In this document: in pieces, positions 32,400 through 40,310 of the stretch
Layout: every line of letters starts with the position of its first letter
Position numbering within the stretch: position 1 is the first letter of the stretch
Source: Dyella telluris
Lineage (GTDB): Bacteria > Pseudomonadota > Gammaproteobacteria > Xanthomonadales > Rhodanobacteraceae
Length of the DNA stretch: 64,000 nt
Direction: 5' to 3'
NCBI RefSeq assembly: GCF_014297575.1
Contig: NZ_CP060412.1
Location: forward strand, 4,092,001 to 4,156,000
Notes under the pieces: generated by a model
Database searches by the model: none
What the model was told of the DNA's origin: nothing
Seen by the model: only the letters and a program-made list of their open reading frames with translations
Made by a program: the position numbers and the translations under genes

Positions 32400-33674
32400 T
32401 CAACCCGGTTGCAGCGCCGGTTGCAGATGCTGGCGGCGACGGATCATCAGGGCCAGGCCCGAGGCGATCAGGCCGGTAACGCCGGCGATGACGAAAGGTT
32501 GCAGGTAATCGCCACTCTGCGTGCGCAGCGCGCCGGCCAGGAACGCCGCGCTGGCTGCGCCGATCTGATGGCCAGCGGCCACCCAGCCGAACACCACCGG
32601 CGCATCGCGATCGCCGAAGGCTTCCGATGCAAGACGCAGCGTGGGGGGCACCGTCGCGATCCAGTCCAGCCCGTAGAACATGCCGAACAGCGACAGGCTG
32701 GCCAGCGAGAAATCGGAGTAGGGCAGCCAGATCAGCGAGAGTCCGCGCAGGCCGTAGTACACGAACAGCAGCTTGCGCGGGTCATAGCGGTCGGTCAGCC
32801 AACCTGACAGCGTGGTGCCGACCAGGTCGAACGCACCCATCATGGCGAGCAGGCCGGCCGCGCGCACTTCGGGAATGCCGTGGTCACCGCACATGGCGAT
32901 GAAGTGCGTGCCGATCAGTCCGTTGGTGGTGAAGCCGCAGATGAAGAAGGTGGCGAACAGGAACCAGAAGGTCCGCTGTTTTGCCGCCGACGCCAGCGTG
33001 CCCAGCGCGATGGCGAGCAGATTGCGTCGCGGGGCGGCATCGGCCTCGTCTTCGGTGGCGCCATAGGGACGCAGGCCGATATCGGCCGGGCGTTCCGGCA
33101 ACAGCCACCAGACGAGCGGGATCAGCAGGGCGCAGCCGGCGGCTACGGTCCACACCACTGGGCGCCAGCCACCGTGTTCGGCGATGGCGGCCAGTGCGGG
33201 AAGAAAGGCCAGCGTACCGGTGGCCGTGCTGGCCGTGAGCAGACCCATCACCAGACCGCGGTGGCTCACGAACCAGCGGTTCACCACCGTGGCGCCCATC
33301 ACGATGGCAACGCAGCCCGAGCCGATGCCGGAGAACAGCCCCCACGTCACCATCAGGTGCCAGGGCTGCGTCATCCACGCGCTGGCGGACACGGAGACGG
33401 TCATCAGTATCAGTGCCCCGATCAGGGTGCGTCGCACGCCCACGGCCTGCATAAGCGCCGCAGCGAACGGGCCGACCATGCCGTACAGGAAGATGCCTAG
33501 CGCGGCAGAAAGGGAGATGGTGTCCCGGCTCCAGCCGAACGCCTTGCCCAGTGGAAGAATGAGCACGCCGGGGGCGGCACGTACGCCGGCGGCGGCGAGC
33601 AGGGCAAGAAAGATCACGCCGGCAACGACAAAGGCGTACTTCTGGCCGAAAGGACGGGGGCGCGCTATAGTCAT
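32400..33674 (-). CDS. MFS transporter
   Basis: 424-residue major facilitator with about twelve membrane helices and a long central loop (LPERPADIGLRPYGATEDEADAAPRRN). Motif A-like sequences are seen in SGWLTDRYDPRKLL. It looks like the oxalate/formate antiporter or monocarboxylate-type branch; the substrate is not evident. The start at 33674 (MTIARPRPFGQ) places a TetR-type palindrome directly against the start codon; an alternative start at 33704 would run the coding sequence through it. The divergent TetR gene strongly suggests repressor control. Confidence 0.85.
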   Translation of the reverse strand: MTIARPRPFGQKYAFVVAGVIFLALLAAAGVRAAPGVLILPLGKAFGWSRDTISLSAALGIFLYGMVGPFAAALMQAVGVRRTLIGALILMTVSVSASAWMTQPWHLMVTWGLFSGIGSGCVAIVMGATVVNRWFVSHRGLVMGLLTASTATGTLAFLPALAAIAEHGGWRPVVWTVAAGCALLIPLVWWLLPERPADIGLRPYGATEDEADAAPRRNLLAIALGTLASAAKQRTFWFLFATFFICGFTTNGLIGTHFIAMCGDHGIPEVRAAGLLAMMGAFDLVGTTLSGWLTDRYDPRKLLFVYYGLRGLSLIWLPYSDFSLASLSLFGMFYGLDWIATVPPTLRLASEAFGDRDAPVVFGWVAAGHQIGAASAAFLAGALRTQSGDYLQPFVIAGVTGLIASGLALMIRRRQHLQPALQPG

Positions 33675-33724
33675 GTTACCGACCGGTACGTGGAGTGGGT
33701 GCATCGTACGTACCGATCGGTAAC
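33675..33724. promoter_or_regulatory. Duplicated TetR-type operators between the MFS and tetR genes
   Basis: Two 12-bp palindromes, TACCGACCGGTA (33677-33688) and TACCGATCGGTA (33711-33722), with centres 34 bp apart. The extended arms GTTACCGACCGGTACG (33675-33690) and CGTACCGATCGGTAAC (33709-33724) form an inverted repeat with one mismatch. They fill the 70-bp divergent spacer and are the likely binding sites of the adjacent repressor. Confidence 0.75.
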
Positions 33725-33744
33725 ATTGTCAACAGTGATGTGCC

Positions 33745-34359
33745 ATGCCGATCAAACGTCCTCCTGTCGCCCCCACCGCAGAGCCGCCCGCCGAGGGCAA
33801 GCCCAAGGCGGCCGAGCGGATACGTCGTACCGCCCGCGAGCTGTTCTATCGCGAAGGCATCCGCGCCATTGGCGTGGAGGAGATCGTCACCAAGGCCGGC
33901 GTCACCAAGCCAAGCCTGTATCGCAGCTATGCGTCCAAGGACGAACTGGCAGCCGAGTACCTGCGCGATTACGAAGTCGGATTCTGGAAGGTGTTCGAAG
34001 CCGGCGTTCCGACGCACCCGGGTGATGCGCGCGGTCAGTTGCTGGCGTACTTCGAAGGCCTCGCGCATCGCGCCACGCAGGTGGGCTATCGCGGCTGCGG
34101 CCTCACCAATGCGGTGGTGGAATATCCGGGCGACGACCACCCCGCACGCAAGGTTGCCGAAGAGCACAAGCGCCGCTTGCGTGAGCGCATGGTGGAGTTG
34201 TCCATGGCGATGGGCGCAAAGGAGCCGGCGATGCTTGCCGATGGTTTGCTGCTGTTGCTCGAAGGCACCTATGCGTCGGGTCAGTTGTTCGGGCCCAACG
34301 GGCCGGCCGCGTCGCTGGTCAGCGTGGCCAACCAGCTGATCGACGCGTCGCTGCGCTGA
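33745..34359 (+). CDS. TetR-family transcriptional regulator
   Basis: 204-residue repressor with the N-terminal TetR HTH (AERIRRTARELFYREGIRAIGVEEIVTKAGVTKPSLYRSYASKDEL) after a Pro/Lys-rich leader, and a C-terminal all-helical ligand domain. It is transcribed away from the MFS gene across the duplicated operators, so it probably represses both itself and the transporter. No ligand can be named. Confidence 0.92.
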   Translation: MPIKRPPVAPTAEPPAEGKPKAAERIRRTARELFYREGIRAIGVEEIVTKAGVTKPSLYRSYASKDELAAEYLRDYEVGFWKVFEAGVPTHPGDARGQLLAYFEGLAHRATQVGYRGCGLTNAVVEYPGDDHPARKVAEEHKRRLRERMVELSMAMGAKEPAMLADGLLLLLEGTYASGQLFGPNGPAASLVSVANQLIDASLR

Positions 34360-34368
34360 CGTTTCCGA

Positions 34369-35316
34369 TTAGCCAGGAGCTTTGTGCTGGCTGTCCAGCC
34401 ACACGCCCAGGCCCTGTGCGTTGAGCTCCACGTCCATGCCGAGAAGGTTGAGCAGTTGCTCGCGCCCGCCGTCCCAGCCGTGAGCCTGGGCACGCGACAG
34501 ATACAGCCCGGTCAGATCGGTTTTCATCGTTTCATGTCGATCTTCTGCACCGCGCGACCGTTCCTGCGCTGACCTTGCGATCGCGACCATCGCATCGATC
34601 TGCACGTGCAGGTCGTCAGCACGTTTTTCCACCTGTTCCACGCGATCGAAGTGGGTGAGATACATGGCGGCAGGCTTCAGGTCGATCAGGCGCCGGATCG
34701 ATGCATGCAGGGCGTCCGGATCAAACTGCACGGGCGAGGTGGTCGGCAGAATGAAGGGGCCCATGGCGGTGTCGAATTCGCGATACGAAAGGCCGAACGT
34801 GTCGCCGGTGAAGCAGACATTCGCGCGCTCGTCGTAGATGCTGATGTGATGACGTGCGTGCCCGGGCGTATCCAGGCAGAGCAACGGCCGCCCCGCGAGT
34901 GACACGACATGGCCGTCCGGCGCTTCCACCACGCGCTCGGCGGGAATAGGTCGCAGACGTCCATAGGTGGCTTCCATGACGTCCTCGCCGTAAACAGCGG
35001 ACGCACCGGCCCACAACTGGCTGGGATCGATCATGTGCCGTGCACCGCGCGGATGCACCACGAGGCGCGCATTTGGCAACTGCGCCATCAGCTCGCCCGC
35101 ACCGCCGGCGTGGTCGAGGTGTACGTGCGTGAGGATCAGCCAATCCACGTTGCCTGGCGCAAGCCCGGCGTCGTGCAGTGCCTGGAGCAGGCGTGGCACG
35201 GCGTAGTTGGTGCCGCAGTCGATGAATGCCGCGCGGGACTGTTCCACCAGCAGGTAGGCCGCATCAAAGCGCGGGCGAACGAAACCGGTGTCGATGGTGT
35301 GGATGCCGTGATTCAT
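34369..35316 (-). CDS. MBL-fold metallo-hydrolase
   Basis: 315-residue metallo-beta-lactamase-fold protein with the metal motif LTHVHLDHAGG near residue 66, later His (PGHARHHISIYD) and Asp (CFTGDTFGLSYRE) ligands, and a C-terminal helical extension rich in Asp/Glu/Arg. The N-terminus MNHGIHTIDTGF sets the start at 35316. The family includes glyoxalase II-like and other hydrolases; the substrate is unknown. It stands between tetR (convergent) and the pirin gene (same strand, about 110 bp apart). Confidence 0.87.
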   Translation of the reverse strand: MNHGIHTIDTGFVRPRFDAAYLLVEQSRAAFIDCGTNYAVPRLLQALHDAGLAPGNVDWLILTHVHLDHAGGAGELMAQLPNARLVVHPRGARHMIDPSQLWAGASAVYGEDVMEATYGRLRPIPAERVVEAPDGHVVSLAGRPLLCLDTPGHARHHISIYDERANVCFTGDTFGLSYREFDTAMGPFILPTTSPVQFDPDALHASIRRLIDLKPAAMYLTHFDRVEQVEKRADDLHVQIDAMVAIARSAQERSRGAEDRHETMKTDLTGLYLSRAQAHGWDGGREQLLNLLGMDVELNAQGLGVWLDSQHKAPG

Positions 35317-35423
35317 CGCCAACCTCGCGCAGGGGGATATGGCGAGGTTAGCAAGGTCGCCCGGGTGGTTCACTCCCACCTTGGTCGGACGCATGGCGAG
35401 CGTTGCCGCTCGCCACGTCGTAC

Positions 35424-36125
35424 TTACGGTGCGGTATCCACCAGCACCAGCTCGGCATCTTCGAGCGCCGTCACGGTGAGCTTCGTTTCATGGCGGATCG
35501 CCGCGCCGTCGCGTGCATCGAGCTGCACGCCATTCACGTCGATCCTGCCCTTGGCCGGCACCAGATAAGCAAAGCGCTGGCTGTCGATTTCGTACTCCGC
35601 TGTTTCACCCGCCTTCAAGGTGGCGCCGAGCACGCGTGCATCGGTGCGCAGGGGAAGGGCATCGGTGTCTTCCTTGAAGCCACTGGCGAGCGTCACGAAT
35701 CGACCGGAGCGATCACCGATCGGAAACGGCTTGGTGCCCCACGACGGCGCCTTGCCGTGCTGGTCGGGAATGATCCAGATCTGGAAGATCTGCGTATCGC
35801 CCTGTTCCAGGTTGTATTCCGCGTGGGTGATGCCCGTGCCGGCACTCATCACCTGCACGTCGCCCGCCACCGTACGGCCCTTGTTGCCCAGGCTGTCCTG
35901 ATGCGTGATCGCCCCTTCGCGCACATAGGTGATGATTTCCATGTCCGCATGCGGATGCGGCGGAAAGCCGGTCTGCGCTGCAATGGTGTCGTCATTCCAC
36001 ACGCGCAGTGCGCCCCAGCCCATGCGGGACTGGTCGTGGTAATTGGCGAACGAGAAGTGATGCTTGGCGTTGAGCCAGCCGTGGTTGGCACCGCCAAGGG
36101 TAGGGAAAGGTCGACGGTCGATCAT
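35424..36125 (-). CDS. Pirin family protein
   Basis: 233-residue bicupin of the pirin/YhhW family, some members of which oxidise quercetin. The N-terminal cupin holds the metal ligands in PPHPHADMEIITYVREGAITHQDSLG and the later His and Glu in GTGITHAEYNLE. Its C-terminal cupin lacks obvious metal ligands, as in the family. It has its own spacer of about 250 bp upstream, ahead of tRNA-Gly. Confidence 0.9.
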   Translation of the reverse strand: MIDRRPFPTLGGANHGWLNAKHHFSFANYHDQSRMGWGALRVWNDDTIAAQTGFPPHPHADMEIITYVREGAITHQDSLGNKGRTVAGDVQVMSAGTGITHAEYNLEQGDTQIFQIWIIPDQHGKAPSWGTKPFPIGDRSGRFVTLASGFKEDTDALPLRTDARVLGATLKAGETAEYEIDSQRFAYLVPAKGRIDVNGVQLDARDGAAIRHETKLTVTALEDAELVLVDTAP

Positions 36126-36331
36126 GCGTCACTCCTGATAGTGGGAAGCGCTCCTGGCGCCTGCCATCAAGATAAGTCGTTGCCGGATAGATACCAGTCC
36201 GCAGAAATCGGACGGACTGTTGCCGGGGAGAGACGTCTGAGTGAACGATGGCTTGCCCGGCCGGCCATTCATGCTTCCCTGGCCGTGGCGGCAACAACCG
36301 GCGCGAAGAGTGAAAAAAAGTCTTCCCGGAC

Positions 36332-36359
36332 TCTTCACAAATGCCATTGTTCTGTTACT
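36332..36359 (+). promoter_or_regulatory. Probable promoter of tRNA-Gly
   Basis: TTCACA (36332-36337) and TACTAT (36354-36359), 16 bp apart, ending 15 bases before the tRNA. Confidence 0.5.
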
Positions 36360-36374
36360 ATTTCTGACTCCGAT

Positions 36375-36450
<76 letters not shown>

Positions 36451-36458
36451 GTTTTCAG

Positions 36459-36490
36459 CAAAACCTCGGCATTCCGGGGTTTTGTTTTTT
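36459..36490 (+). terminator. Terminator after tRNA-Gly
   Basis: CAAAACC and CGG pair with CCG and GGTTTTG across one mismatch, followed by six T residues. Confidence 0.88.
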
Positions 36491-36535
36491 CAACGGATGG
36501 TGACCGGTCTTTCGGGTTACGATCCATTGTGCAAT

Positions 36536-36609
36536 GGCCTGGTGGCAGAGTGGTCATGCAGCGGCCTGCAAAGCCGTGTACGCCGGTTCGATTCCGACCC
36601 AGGCCTCCA
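36536..36609 (+). tRNA. tRNA-Cys (anticodon GCA)
   Basis: 74 nt: acceptor GGCCTGG pairs with CCAGGCC, anticodon loop CTGCAAA, T loop GTTCGATTC, encoded CCA. A terminator follows at 36622. Confidence 0.97.
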
Positions 36610-36621
36610 TTGCACAGAGAG

Positions 36622-36648
36622 AAGCTCGCCACCCGGCGGGCTTTTTTT
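36622..36648 (+). terminator. Terminator after tRNA-Cys
   Basis: AAGCTCGCC / GGCGGGCTT stem with an ACCC loop and a T run. Confidence 0.9.
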
Positions 36649-36712
36649 ATGCCTTTCTGCAAGGCCGGGTGCTCATCCCGCACATGCTAGGATGCGCATC
36701 CTTCCGTCGTTG

Positions 36713-36799
36713 GCCCGGATGGCGAAACTGGTAGACGCAAGGGACTTAAAATCCCTCAGTCGCAAGGCTATGCGGGTTCGATCCCCGCTCCGGGCACCA
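36713..36799 (+). tRNA. tRNA-Leu (anticodon TAA), integration target
   Basis: 87 nt class II tRNA: acceptor GCCCGGA pairs with TCCGGGC, anticodon loop CTTAAAA, long variable arm, T stem GCGGG/CCCGC and encoded CCA. The 3' 60 nt (36740-36799) recur at 46124-46183, which marks it as the attachment site of the downstream element. Since the target's 3' end is replaced by the incoming copy on integration, the 3' half seen here is probably element-derived. Confidence 0.97.
36740..36799 (+). repeat. Left attachment repeat (within tRNA-Leu)
   Basis: 60-bp copy of the tRNA-Leu 3' part starting AGGGACTTAAAATCCCTCAG. It differs from the right copy at five positions, four of which are paired T-stem changes (GCGGG/CCCGC here, CCCGG/CCGGG on the right). 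Confidence 0.9.
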
Positions 36800-36858
36800 A
36801 TAAAATCAACAACTTGACCGAAAATTGGCCTGGTAATGTGCTGCGTTGCGGCATGTCG

Positions 36859-36886
36859 TATCCGCCATATATCCGGCTATAACCGG
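36859..36886. repeat. Left arm-type repeats (TATCCGG)
   Basis: TATCCGC (36859-36865), TATCCGG (36870-36876) and TAACCGG (36880-36886), about 11 bp apart, just inside the left attachment repeat. The same motif occurs three times at exact 11-bp intervals at the other end, so these are likely integrase or excisionase arm sites. Confidence 0.6.
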
Positions 36887-36903
36887 GCACTCTCCGGGGA
36901 TCA

Positions 36904-37575
36904 CTAAAACCGCAACGGCTCTACGATCACCCGTGGCACGTCCAGTCCATACACCGCCAGCGCGACGGCCAGCACCAGGTCATCATGCGCGCCTTCGCGC
37001 GCGCCGAACCTGGCATTGCCGATGGCCGAGTAGCTCACTCGAAAGTCGATCAGCTCGCGCCGGAACGTCTTGGCCAGTGGCAGCGTGTCGGGCATGTGCA
37101 GCTTGCCGGTGTGCATGAGTGCCTGCAGACGGCTCACCAGAGCCAGCTTGGGCACATTGTGGCCGCCCCGGCCGTTCGGGCCTTCCTCGCCGCCGAACGT
37201 GATCGTGACCGGCACGATGCGGGGCACGCGCTCCTGCTTGAAAATGTCGAACACGGCACGCCCGACGCCAGTGTAATCGACCCACACGCGCGGATCGTGC
37301 TCAGCGATCTGCTGACGCGCGAGGATGCGCTTGAGCCGATGCGCCTGCGCCGGGTAGGGCTCACCTAGCGGTGCCTGCTCCAACAGGCGCAGGTTGTAGT
37401 GCGGTCGCTCTTGGCGCAGTGCCTCGCGCGCTTCGGGAACCTGTGCTGTAAACACGTTCGCGCCGATCTCGGGCGCAATCTTTTCGATCACGGCGATGGA
37501 GGTCGGATCTTGCGACTGGCCCAGGTCGACGCCTACGGCGACGGTGCGGCGGTAATCAAGCAACGGGTGATTCAT
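36904..37575 (-). CDS. Terminase large subunit, nuclease domain (separate gene)
   Basis: 223 residues resembling the C-terminal RNase H-like nuclease of TerL. Acidic residues expected for two-metal cleavage are placed as Asp in GVDLGQSQDPTS (near residue 17), Asp in WVDYTGVGRAVFD, and the paired Asp in GAHDDLVLAVALA near the C-terminus. No ATPase motifs are present. The start ATG (37575) overlaps the stop of the ATPase gene as ATGA, so the two domains are made as separate, coupled polypeptides. Their summed length, 479 residues, equals an ordinary one-chain TerL. It is the last gene before the tRNA-Leu end. Confidence 0.82.
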   Translation of the reverse strand: MNHPLLDYRRTVAVGVDLGQSQDPTSIAVIEKIAPEIGANVFTAQVPEAREALRQERPHYNLRLLEQAPLGEPYPAQAHRLKRILARQQIAEHDPRVWVDYTGVGRAVFDIFKQERVPRIVPVTITFGGEEGPNGRGGHNVPKLALVSRLQALMHTGKLHMPDTLPLAKTFRRELIDFRVSYSAIGNARFGAREGAHDDLVLAVALAVYGLDVPRVIVEPLRF

Positions 37576-38342
37576 GACCAGGCTTCCAGGTTAGCGTCTG
37601 TCATCGCGTCGACCAGCTCGGAGCTAAAGAACGCTTCGTCCGTATCCACGAACTCGCAAAGCATCTCCGCGCGGAACTGCCATTCCGAAAGGCTGTCGCG
37701 TTCCTCGGCCAGAAACTCGGGCGTGATGTGCGGGCAGTCGTTTGCGGTGATCGTGGTTCGGGTCCAGTGCTGCCCCTCAGACCACTGCTCGTAGAACCAG
37801 CCTCGCCGGCCGTAGGGCGTCGTGAGTGCGATGAGCTGTCCATTGGCCGATGCCGCCAGCATGGGGCGAACGGCCGCATACACGGCATCACTGACGCGCG
37901 CGGCTTCATCGATGTACACCGCACGCGGTGCGCTATAGCCGCGGATCGTGGCGTCGTTGTCGCCGGGGAGCGCGACCAGGTGCGATCCGTTCTCAAGCAC
38001 CAGTTCGTTGGCGTTGTCCGTGACGATGCGCGGCACGCCTGACAGCCGCTTATAGATTGCGCGTGTCTTTTCAAACAACAGGCGCGATTGTCGCAGCGTG
38101 GGCGCCACGATGAGGTAGAGCCCTGGCGCGTAAATGAGGCCGCCAGCCGCCTTCGCCCCGATGGTTGTGCTCTTGCCCGCCTGGCGGTTGCAAAGGATGA
38201 GATGGCGTCGTGCCTCGGAGCGCATGACTTCGTGCTGCCAGGGCGCCGGCGTAACGGCGTTGTCTTCGGCATCACTCACGCCCTCGGTGAATACCTGCGA
38301 CGGATCTGCGGCGCGTTGGAAGTCGAGTGCGGCCTTACTCAT
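37572..38342 (-). CDS. Terminase large subunit, ATPase domain (separate gene)
   Basis: 256 residues with the packaging-motor ATPase motifs: an adenine-binding PAPWQHEVM near residue 33, Walker A CNRQAGKST (residues 51-59), Walker B AVYIDEAAR (residues 140-148) and the coupling motif LIALTTPYGRRGWF. It stops just where a nuclease domain would start. ATG 38342 overlaps the TerS stop by 8 bp; an in-frame GTG at 38351 would add three residues. ATP hydrolysis would drive DNA into a prohead, but no portal or capsid gene is in the element. Confidence 0.85.
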   Translation of the reverse strand: MSKAALDFQRAADPSQVFTEGVSDAEDNAVTPAPWQHEVMRSEARRHLILCNRQAGKSTTIGAKAAGGLIYAPGLYLIVAPTLRQSRLLFEKTRAIYKRLSGVPRIVTDNANELVLENGSHLVALPGDNDATIRGYSAPRAVYIDEAARVSDAVYAAVRPMLAASANGQLIALTTPYGRRGWFYEQWSEGQHWTRTTITANDCPHITPEFLAEERDSLSEWQFRAEMLCEFVDTDEAFFSSELVDAMTDANLEAWS

Positions 38343-38943
38343 GCATGTCACTCGACGGCGGCCGGGCCTCGATCAGCACCGGCAGGCGCTCAGGCTCGAT
38401 CGGCTGCGCAATGGATGCCTCAGCCGCGGCGATGGCACGGGCGCCCGCCTCGATGGCTGCAGCGCCCAGCGGACGCAGCTCTCTCACCAGGGCCGTCCTG
38501 ATGAGGTGCCACTGCGGCGACTGCACCAGGTTGACCACGTTGTTGGTGATACTGATGTGCGAGCCTAGCTCGCCCAGCATCTTGCCGATGCGCTCGCTGG
38601 CCTTGCCAGCGGAATCGATCGCCACGCGCTCGCCGAGCATGTCGCCGATGTCAAAGCATCGGTCTGCGTTTCGGTACAGGCGTCCGCGCTGCCAGACCAG
38701 GTGGTCTAGCAGGCTCTTGGACTCCACCTCACGGACCTGTGCCAGCTCTTCGTCCGAACGCATGCCTCGCACGCGCAGACGGGCGATAAGGTCCACGTCC
38801 ATGTGGTCCTTGCGGTGCCGGTGGAGCGCGTCAGGGCTTAGCCCATAGCGCTTGCTCAGCACGCGAGCGGCAATGCCGTTCGCCAGTCCGATCTCGACTG
38901 GCGCCCGGTCGGGGCTCTCGCAGACGGTGCAGAGGCGGCCCAT
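38335..38943 (-). CDS. Probable terminase small subunit (TerS-like)
   Basis: 202 residues. A CxxC pair opens the protein (MGRLCTVCESPDR), then an HTH-like segment VLSKRYGLSPDALHRHRKDHM, then long predicted helices. Position directly upstream of the TerL ATPase gene with overlap, and the N-terminal DNA-binding plus C-terminal helical layout, suggest TerS, which would recognise the cos or pac site. I found no direct sequence signature unique to TerS, so the name rests mainly on context. Confidence 0.55.
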   Translation of the reverse strand: MGRLCTVCESPDRAPVEIGLANGIAARVLSKRYGLSPDALHRHRKDHMDVDLIARLRVRGMRSDEELAQVREVESKSLLDHLVWQRGRLYRNADRCFDIGDMLGERVAIDSAGKASERIGKMLGELGSHISITNNVVNLVQSPQWHLIRTALVRELRPLGAAAIEAGARAIAAAEASIAQPIEPERLPVLIEARPPSSDMHE

Positions 38944-38944
38944 G

Positions 38945-39226
38945 TCAGCTCGCGGTCACGATCAGGTGCCCCACGTCGCACAGCACGCGGAAACAGGGTT
39001 GCGTGCCATCGTTGGGTGGGCCGATTTCGATACGGGCACCAGCGGGGACTTCGGCGCGCGTGTTCGGGCGATGCTCGCCCGGGTTCGTCTCGATCTGCAG
39101 GATGTGACCGCTGGACATGGCGTCCGCCGTCACCACAAGCCGCTGAGATGGCCTGAGCTTGTGGGTGACGTCACAGCCGGCACGTAGCATGCGCGGATCC
39201 GCGGGAGGCGCGAGATCAACGATCAT
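38945..39226 (-). CDS. Hypothetical protein in the packaging operon
   Basis: 93 residues with alternating beta-type segments and many Pro/Gly (TNPGEHRPNTRAEVPAGARIEIGPP). I recognise no family. Its start overlaps the upstream gene as ATGA and its stop is one base from the TerS-like start, so it belongs to the terminase operon. Confidence 0.65.
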   Translation of the reverse strand: MIVDLAPPADPRMLRAGCDVTHKLRPSQRLVVTADAMSSGHILQIETNPGEHRPNTRAEVPAGARIEIGPPNDGTQPCFRVLCDVGHLIVTAS

Positions 39227-39900
39227 GCAGCCGCCTGCTCATAGGCTTTCGCCTGCTGGAAGTCGACCATCGCGGCGACGTGCTCTTCCAGGCGCTGGAA
39301 GCCGGTCGCTGCCTCTTCCAGCGAGGTGGAAAGGCGCACCGCGCGGCCGAACTCATTGGGTGACGTGGAGGCGTGATAGATGTCGGTGTACCGCGATGCC
39401 AGGTCGGGCGGCAGCAAGCTCACCAGCGCCGGGCCGGCGACGGCTGCGTGCAGGATGCGCAGATCGCTGCCTGGGGTGTTTACCACCTCTTGCACCGCCT
39501 TGATGCGCTCGGCCAGGGTCATGCCGCGCAGATGTGCACGGATCTCCGCGAAGAGAGCGGCCTCGCCAGGGTCGCTGGGCGGGTTGAGCTTGCGAAGCAG
39601 CTGGGCCTGTGTCACGCGCAGCGTGTTCTCTGCGTTCTCACGGGCTTCGTTGTAGGTGTTGCGCTGGGATTCGAGGATGTTGCGCGCGAACTTGGCGGAC
39701 TCGACCACGCGCGCCGCCTCAGTCTTGGTCTGGTCGGCCATGCGCCGGCCGTGGTTGCTGTGAATGTCGCCCCATGCTTTGCGGGCGCGCTCTTGCGCGG
39801 AGTGCAGTTGGCTGACGTGGTGCTCGCCATCGACGGCGACGGCCGACACGCTCGGCCACACGTGGGCTAGATACTGTGGATCGGATCGCATTACGGGCAT
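39223..39900 (-). CDS. Hypothetical helical protein, first gene of the packaging operon
   Basis: 225 residues, largely helical with a likely coiled coil around residues 55-105 (KTEAARVVESAKFARNILES and onward) and an Ala-rich C-terminus. AAAGGA lies seven bases before ATG 39900. It opens the second minus-strand operon of the element (39900 to 36904). No family recognised; a scaffold-like or packaging-accessory role would be a guess. Confidence 0.65.
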   Translation of the reverse strand: MPVMRSDPQYLAHVWPSVSAVAVDGEHHVSQLHSAQERARKAWGDIHSNHGRRMADQTKTEAARVVESAKFARNILESQRNTYNEARENAENTLRVTQAQLLRKLNPPSDPGEAALFAEIRAHLRGMTLAERIKAVQEVVNTPGSDLRILHAAVAGPALVSLLPPDLASRYTDIYHASTSPNEFGRAVRLSTSLEEAATGFQRLEEHVAAMVDFQQAKAYEQAAA

Positions 39901-40310
39901 TGGTGTTCCTTTGTTCGGTGGCGCTGAAAGCGCGGAAAGTGGATGCGCTTAAAGTATCGAGCCGGATATTTGCCGGGTACAGATGACAAAGAGTGTCGAA
40001 TAGTCGGCAAAACAAGGGCATTAAGACTTATGCGCAAGGGATAGCTGATCCCTTACGGCCACATTTGATGCAAAAAACGTCGATGCACGTCCGATGGCGC
40101 AACGGCGCGGGTTGCGGGGCGTTTAGGCGGCCGAAAATAGGCCGCAAATAGCGCGAAATGCCTGAAAAACAAGGGTTTGTGGGCTGCCGGTTAACAATGA
40201 CCACGAGCCCCTTGTCCCATGTCCAAAACATGTCTCGCCTGCTCATGTCCCGTGGGCATATGGGCTGTCCCACCACGGGGGGGGTATATACCCCCCGTGA
40301 GACGGGACAC
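39901..40310. other. Intergenic region with dyads and TGTCCC repeats (possible origin or control region)
   Basis: 410 bp between the helicase and packaging operons with no gene I can support. At 40213-40271 (C)ATGTCC/TGTCCC motifs recur five times (starts near 40213, 40220, 40231, 40246, 40266). A strong dyad follows at 40266-40309: TGTCCC...GGGACA outside and CACGGGGGG/CCCCCCGTG around TATATA inside. It lies just past the helicase stop, so it may act as a terminator, a replication origin or both. The promoter of the packaging operon must lie in the left part. Confidence 0.55.
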
